Of a stretch of DNA of 7,290 nucleotides, positions 5,636-7,290 are shown piece by piece. Numbering within the stretch: position 1 is the first letter of the stretch; each line of letters opens with the position of its first letter. Below the pieces are notes generated by a model that worked only from the letters and a program-made list of their open reading frames with translations, was not told where the DNA came from and did not search any database. Location of the stretch: NCBI GenBank assembly GCA_015661555.1, contig DQVW01000033.1, positions 1 to 7,290 of the forward strand, given 5' to 3'. Position numbers and translations under genes: made by a program. The stretch is from Methanothermococcus okinawensis (GTDB lineage Archaea > AGJL01 > Methanococci > Methanococcales > Methanococcaceae).

Positions 5636-6202
5636 ATGAGGATTCTAGTGATATACCTTAACGACTCTGTTCTATGTGCCAAATTTGAGAGGGGTAACAG
5701 GGCCTACTTCCATATAGCGGTAATTAAAGACAGGATATCCCAGATAGAGGATGAGATGTTAACAAAGATTATAGAGGGACTAAAGAATATAAAGGGTATA
5801 AAGGTTATAAGGTCCAGGGCTGAAGTTGGGGATTTGGTGGTTATAGACATAGTACTAAATGCAGGTGTAGAGGACCTTGGAAGGTTAATGACAGATCTCA
5901 ATTTAAGCCATGTGCCTGTCACAGTTAAGGTTAAGGGCAACTGGACAGGGGAGGAGAATAGATATTTCAAGGGCTCAGATTATCTACTTGTCTATACACT
6001 GCCACTGGATAGATATACAACCTTGGCCATGATAAAGAGAAGGTTGGAGATTGTAAAAGAGAGAAGTGGGATGTACAACTACCAGGGATGGTATATGGAG
6101 GAGTATCAGAATAACTCCAAAAAACTCTATATCTATAGGAGGGTATGTGTAGTTACCAACAATTTGGAAAACTTAAAGAATGTTGAGATCTCCTCCCACT
6201 GA
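5636..6202 (+). CDS. Conserved-looking hypothetical protein, about 188 aa
   Basis: I do not recognise this protein. From the ATG at 5636 it starts MRILVIYLND and has alternating predicted strands and helices: strands such as GDLVVIDIVLNAG, VPVTVKVKG and YLLVYTLP, and helices around DEMLTKIIEGLKNIKG and TTLAMIKRRLEIVKERSG. It looks like a soluble alpha/beta protein, with no signal peptide, membrane segment or metal-binding cysteine cluster. Codon use, including AGG arginine and GTA/GTT valine, resembles its neighbours, so it looks native and expressed. The start is uncertain: an in-frame ATG at 5573 would add 21 residues of unconvincing sequence, while GTG at 5648 has GAGG at a suitable distance. 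None has a good ribosome site. It follows the structured element at 5450-5539 and its TGA ends 2 bp before the convergent aspartokinase stop codon. Confidence 0.75.
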   Translation: MRILVIYLNDSVLCAKFERGNRAYFHIAVIKDRISQIEDEMLTKIIEGLKNIKGIKVIRSRAEVGDLVVIDIVLNAGVEDLGRLMTDLNLSHVPVTVKVKGNWTGEENRYFKGSDYLLVYTLPLDRYTTLAMIKRRLEIVKERSGMYNYQGWYMEEYQNNSKKLYIYRRVCVVTNNLENLKNVEISSH

Positions 6203-6204
6203 TG

Positions 6205-7290
6205 TTACTTTATAAAGGTGTCGTGAAGTGTCTGGAGACACCTCTTCAACTCCTTCTCCCCTATTACAAAAGAGATATTTACCTCCGAGGATCCCTGGGC
6301 TATCATCTTTATATTTGCACCACTCTCTGCAACTGCTGTAAATAACTTCCCTGCAATTCCCCTGGATCCCTTCATCCCGGCCCCAACTGCAGAGACCACC
6401 GCCACATCCCTATCTATGGATATATCCCTTATAAGGTTACTATCTTTAAACTCCTTTCTAAGCTCCCTTAAACATCTCTCAGCCTCTTCCCCATCTCCAT
6501 AGACCACTATAGATATATTTGTCTCAGAGGACCCCTGGCTTATAAGTATTACGTTGGCACCTGCTCTACCAAGGGCGGAGAATATCCTGGCGGCAGTTCC
6601 ACTTACCCCCACCATCCCAGCCCCAAATATGTTGATGAGGAATACATCCTTTATTGCAGTTATGGCCTTAATGATGTTGTCACTTTCCTCTCTGTCGTTG
6701 GTGATCAGTGTTCCCTCATTCTCAGGGTCAAAAGTGTTTTTAATCCTGAGGGGTATCTTCTTCTCCATGAGGGGTTCTATGGTTCTTGGATGGAGAACTT
6801 TTGCTCCAAAGTAGGCCAACTCCATAGCCTCTATGTAGGACATCTTTGGTATCCTCTTAACGTTTTTCACTATCCTTGGATCAGAGGTTAGTATACCACT
6901 TACATCTGTCCATATCTCCACTATATCTGCATCCAGGGCCGCCCCAACTAGTGCTGCAGAGTAGTCACTACCCCCCCTTCCAAAGGTGGTAATGTTTCCC
7001 TTCTCAGTACTCCCTATGAACCCTGTTATCACTGGGATGATACCCTTCTCTAAGAGGGGGCCTACCCTCTCTTTAACCTCCAACCTAATAGGTCTGGCGC
7101 AGCCGTAGTTCTCATCTGTTATTATACCAGCCTCCCCCCCTGTAAGATGGATAGAGGGGTACCCAAGGTCCCTTATAGCTCCACTGAGTATAGGTGCAGA
7201 TAACCTCTCCCCAAAGGAGAGGATATAGTCCTTGGATTTTGGGGTAAGTTCTCCCAGATAGGCAACTCCAATAAGTACCTTCTCCAACTC
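6205..7290 (-). CDS. lysC: Aspartokinase, C-terminal three quarters (N-terminus outside window)
   Basis: It phosphorylates aspartate to aspartyl phosphate, the entry step to lysine, threonine, methionine and isoleucine. The frame is open to the right edge. By comparison with the 473-aa M. jannaschii enzyme about 110 N-terminal residues, including the KFGG motif, are missing, and the TTG at 7287 is an internal leucine. In the visible 361 residues the kinase domain shows SFGERL, GRGGSDYSAAL, EIWTDVSG and AYFGAKVLHPRT. Two C-terminal ACT regulatory domains follow, recognisable by the paired signatures GAGMVGVSGTAARIF...QGSSETNIS and GAGMKGSRGIAGKLF...QGSSEVNIS, 80 residues apart. The M. jannaschii enzyme is known to be threonine-sensitive, so feedback control by threonine is likely. 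It has no homoserine dehydrogenase fusion: it stops right after ACT2. Convergent with the unknown gene, with a 2-bp gap. Confidence 0.96.
   Translation of the reverse strand, partial: ELEKVLIGVAYLGELTPKSKDYILSFGERLSAPILSGAIRDLGYPSIHLTGGEAGIITDENYGCARPIRLEVKERVGPLLEKGIIPVITGFIGSTEKGNITTFGRGGSDYSAALVGAALDADIVEIWTDVSGILTSDPRIVKNVKRIPKMSYIEAMELAYFGAKVLHPRTIEPLMEKKIPLRIKNTFDPENEGTLITNDREESDNIIKAITAIKDVFLINIFGAGMVGVSGTAARIFSALGRAGANVILISQGSSETNISIVVYGDGEEAERCLRELRKEFKDSNLIRDISIDRDVAVVSAVGAGMKGSRGIAGKLFTAVAESGANIKMIAQGSSEVNISFVIGEKELKRCLQTLHDTFIK

Noticed and set aside
5479..5682. 67-codon open frame on the minus strand in the intergenic region
   Set aside because: It runs antisense into the unknown gene, has no recognisable motif, and crosses the inverted repeats; judged a chance frame.
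6205..6560. Repeated QGSSExNIS segments as a recent DNA duplication
   Set aside because: They are the conserved signatures of the two ACT domains normal for this aspartokinase family; the surrounding DNA is diverged.
7285..7287. TTG as start of aspartokinase
   Set aside because: The frame stays open to the window edge and the sequence LEKVLIGVAYLGEL matches the middle of the M. jannaschii enzyme, so this is an internal leucine.

Overview
The window looks like chromosomal DNA of a thermophilic methanogen of the order Methanococcales (Methanocaldococcus/Methanotorris/Methanofervidicoccus type). The basis is close recognisable similarity of the aspartokinase, pyruvoyl arginine decarboxylase, AdoMet decarboxylase and dihydropteroate-synthase-related proteins to Methanocaldococcus jannaschii families, archaeal TATA-type promoters, GGAGGTGAT-like ribosome sites, an archaeal-type SRP RNA, and AGG-dominated arginine codons. 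G+C is in the low to mid 40s by eye, higher than M. jannaschii, so a relative with higher G+C is likely. The species is inference.

Left part (1-1937, minus strand): a polyamine operon is read right to left. pdaD makes agmatine from arginine, speD makes decarboxylated AdoMet, and speE transfers the aminopropyl group. Both decarboxylases are self-cleaving pyruvoyl enzymes, and all three genes appear to start with GTG or TTG. About 40 bp beyond speE, the 5' part of the SRP (7S) RNA gene begins on the same strand behind its own TATA box and runs off the left edge.

Middle part (1938-5397): a 143-bp divergent promoter region separates pdaD from a plus-strand operon. The operon holds an archaeal dihydropteroate-synthase-related protein, chorismate synthase (aroC) and thymidylate kinase (tmk), tightly packed, with aroC and tmk overlapping by 22 bp. 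The first gene has a strong TATATAAA box so close to the ATG that its transcript may be leaderless.

Right part (5398-7290): 238 bp without a recognisable gene follows tmk. It holds a T-rich tract and a compact set of inverted repeats (two hairpins, a bulged helix, and a possible pseudoknot) between about 5450 and 5539. This is the best candidate here for something undescribed: a leader or small RNA ahead of an unrecognised 188-aa protein gene (5636-6202, plus). That gene ends 2 bp from the convergent stop codon of aspartokinase (minus strand), which is cut by the right edge and lacks its N-terminal part.

No mobile element, CRISPR array, tRNA or rRNA was seen. Most of the window is core metabolism.
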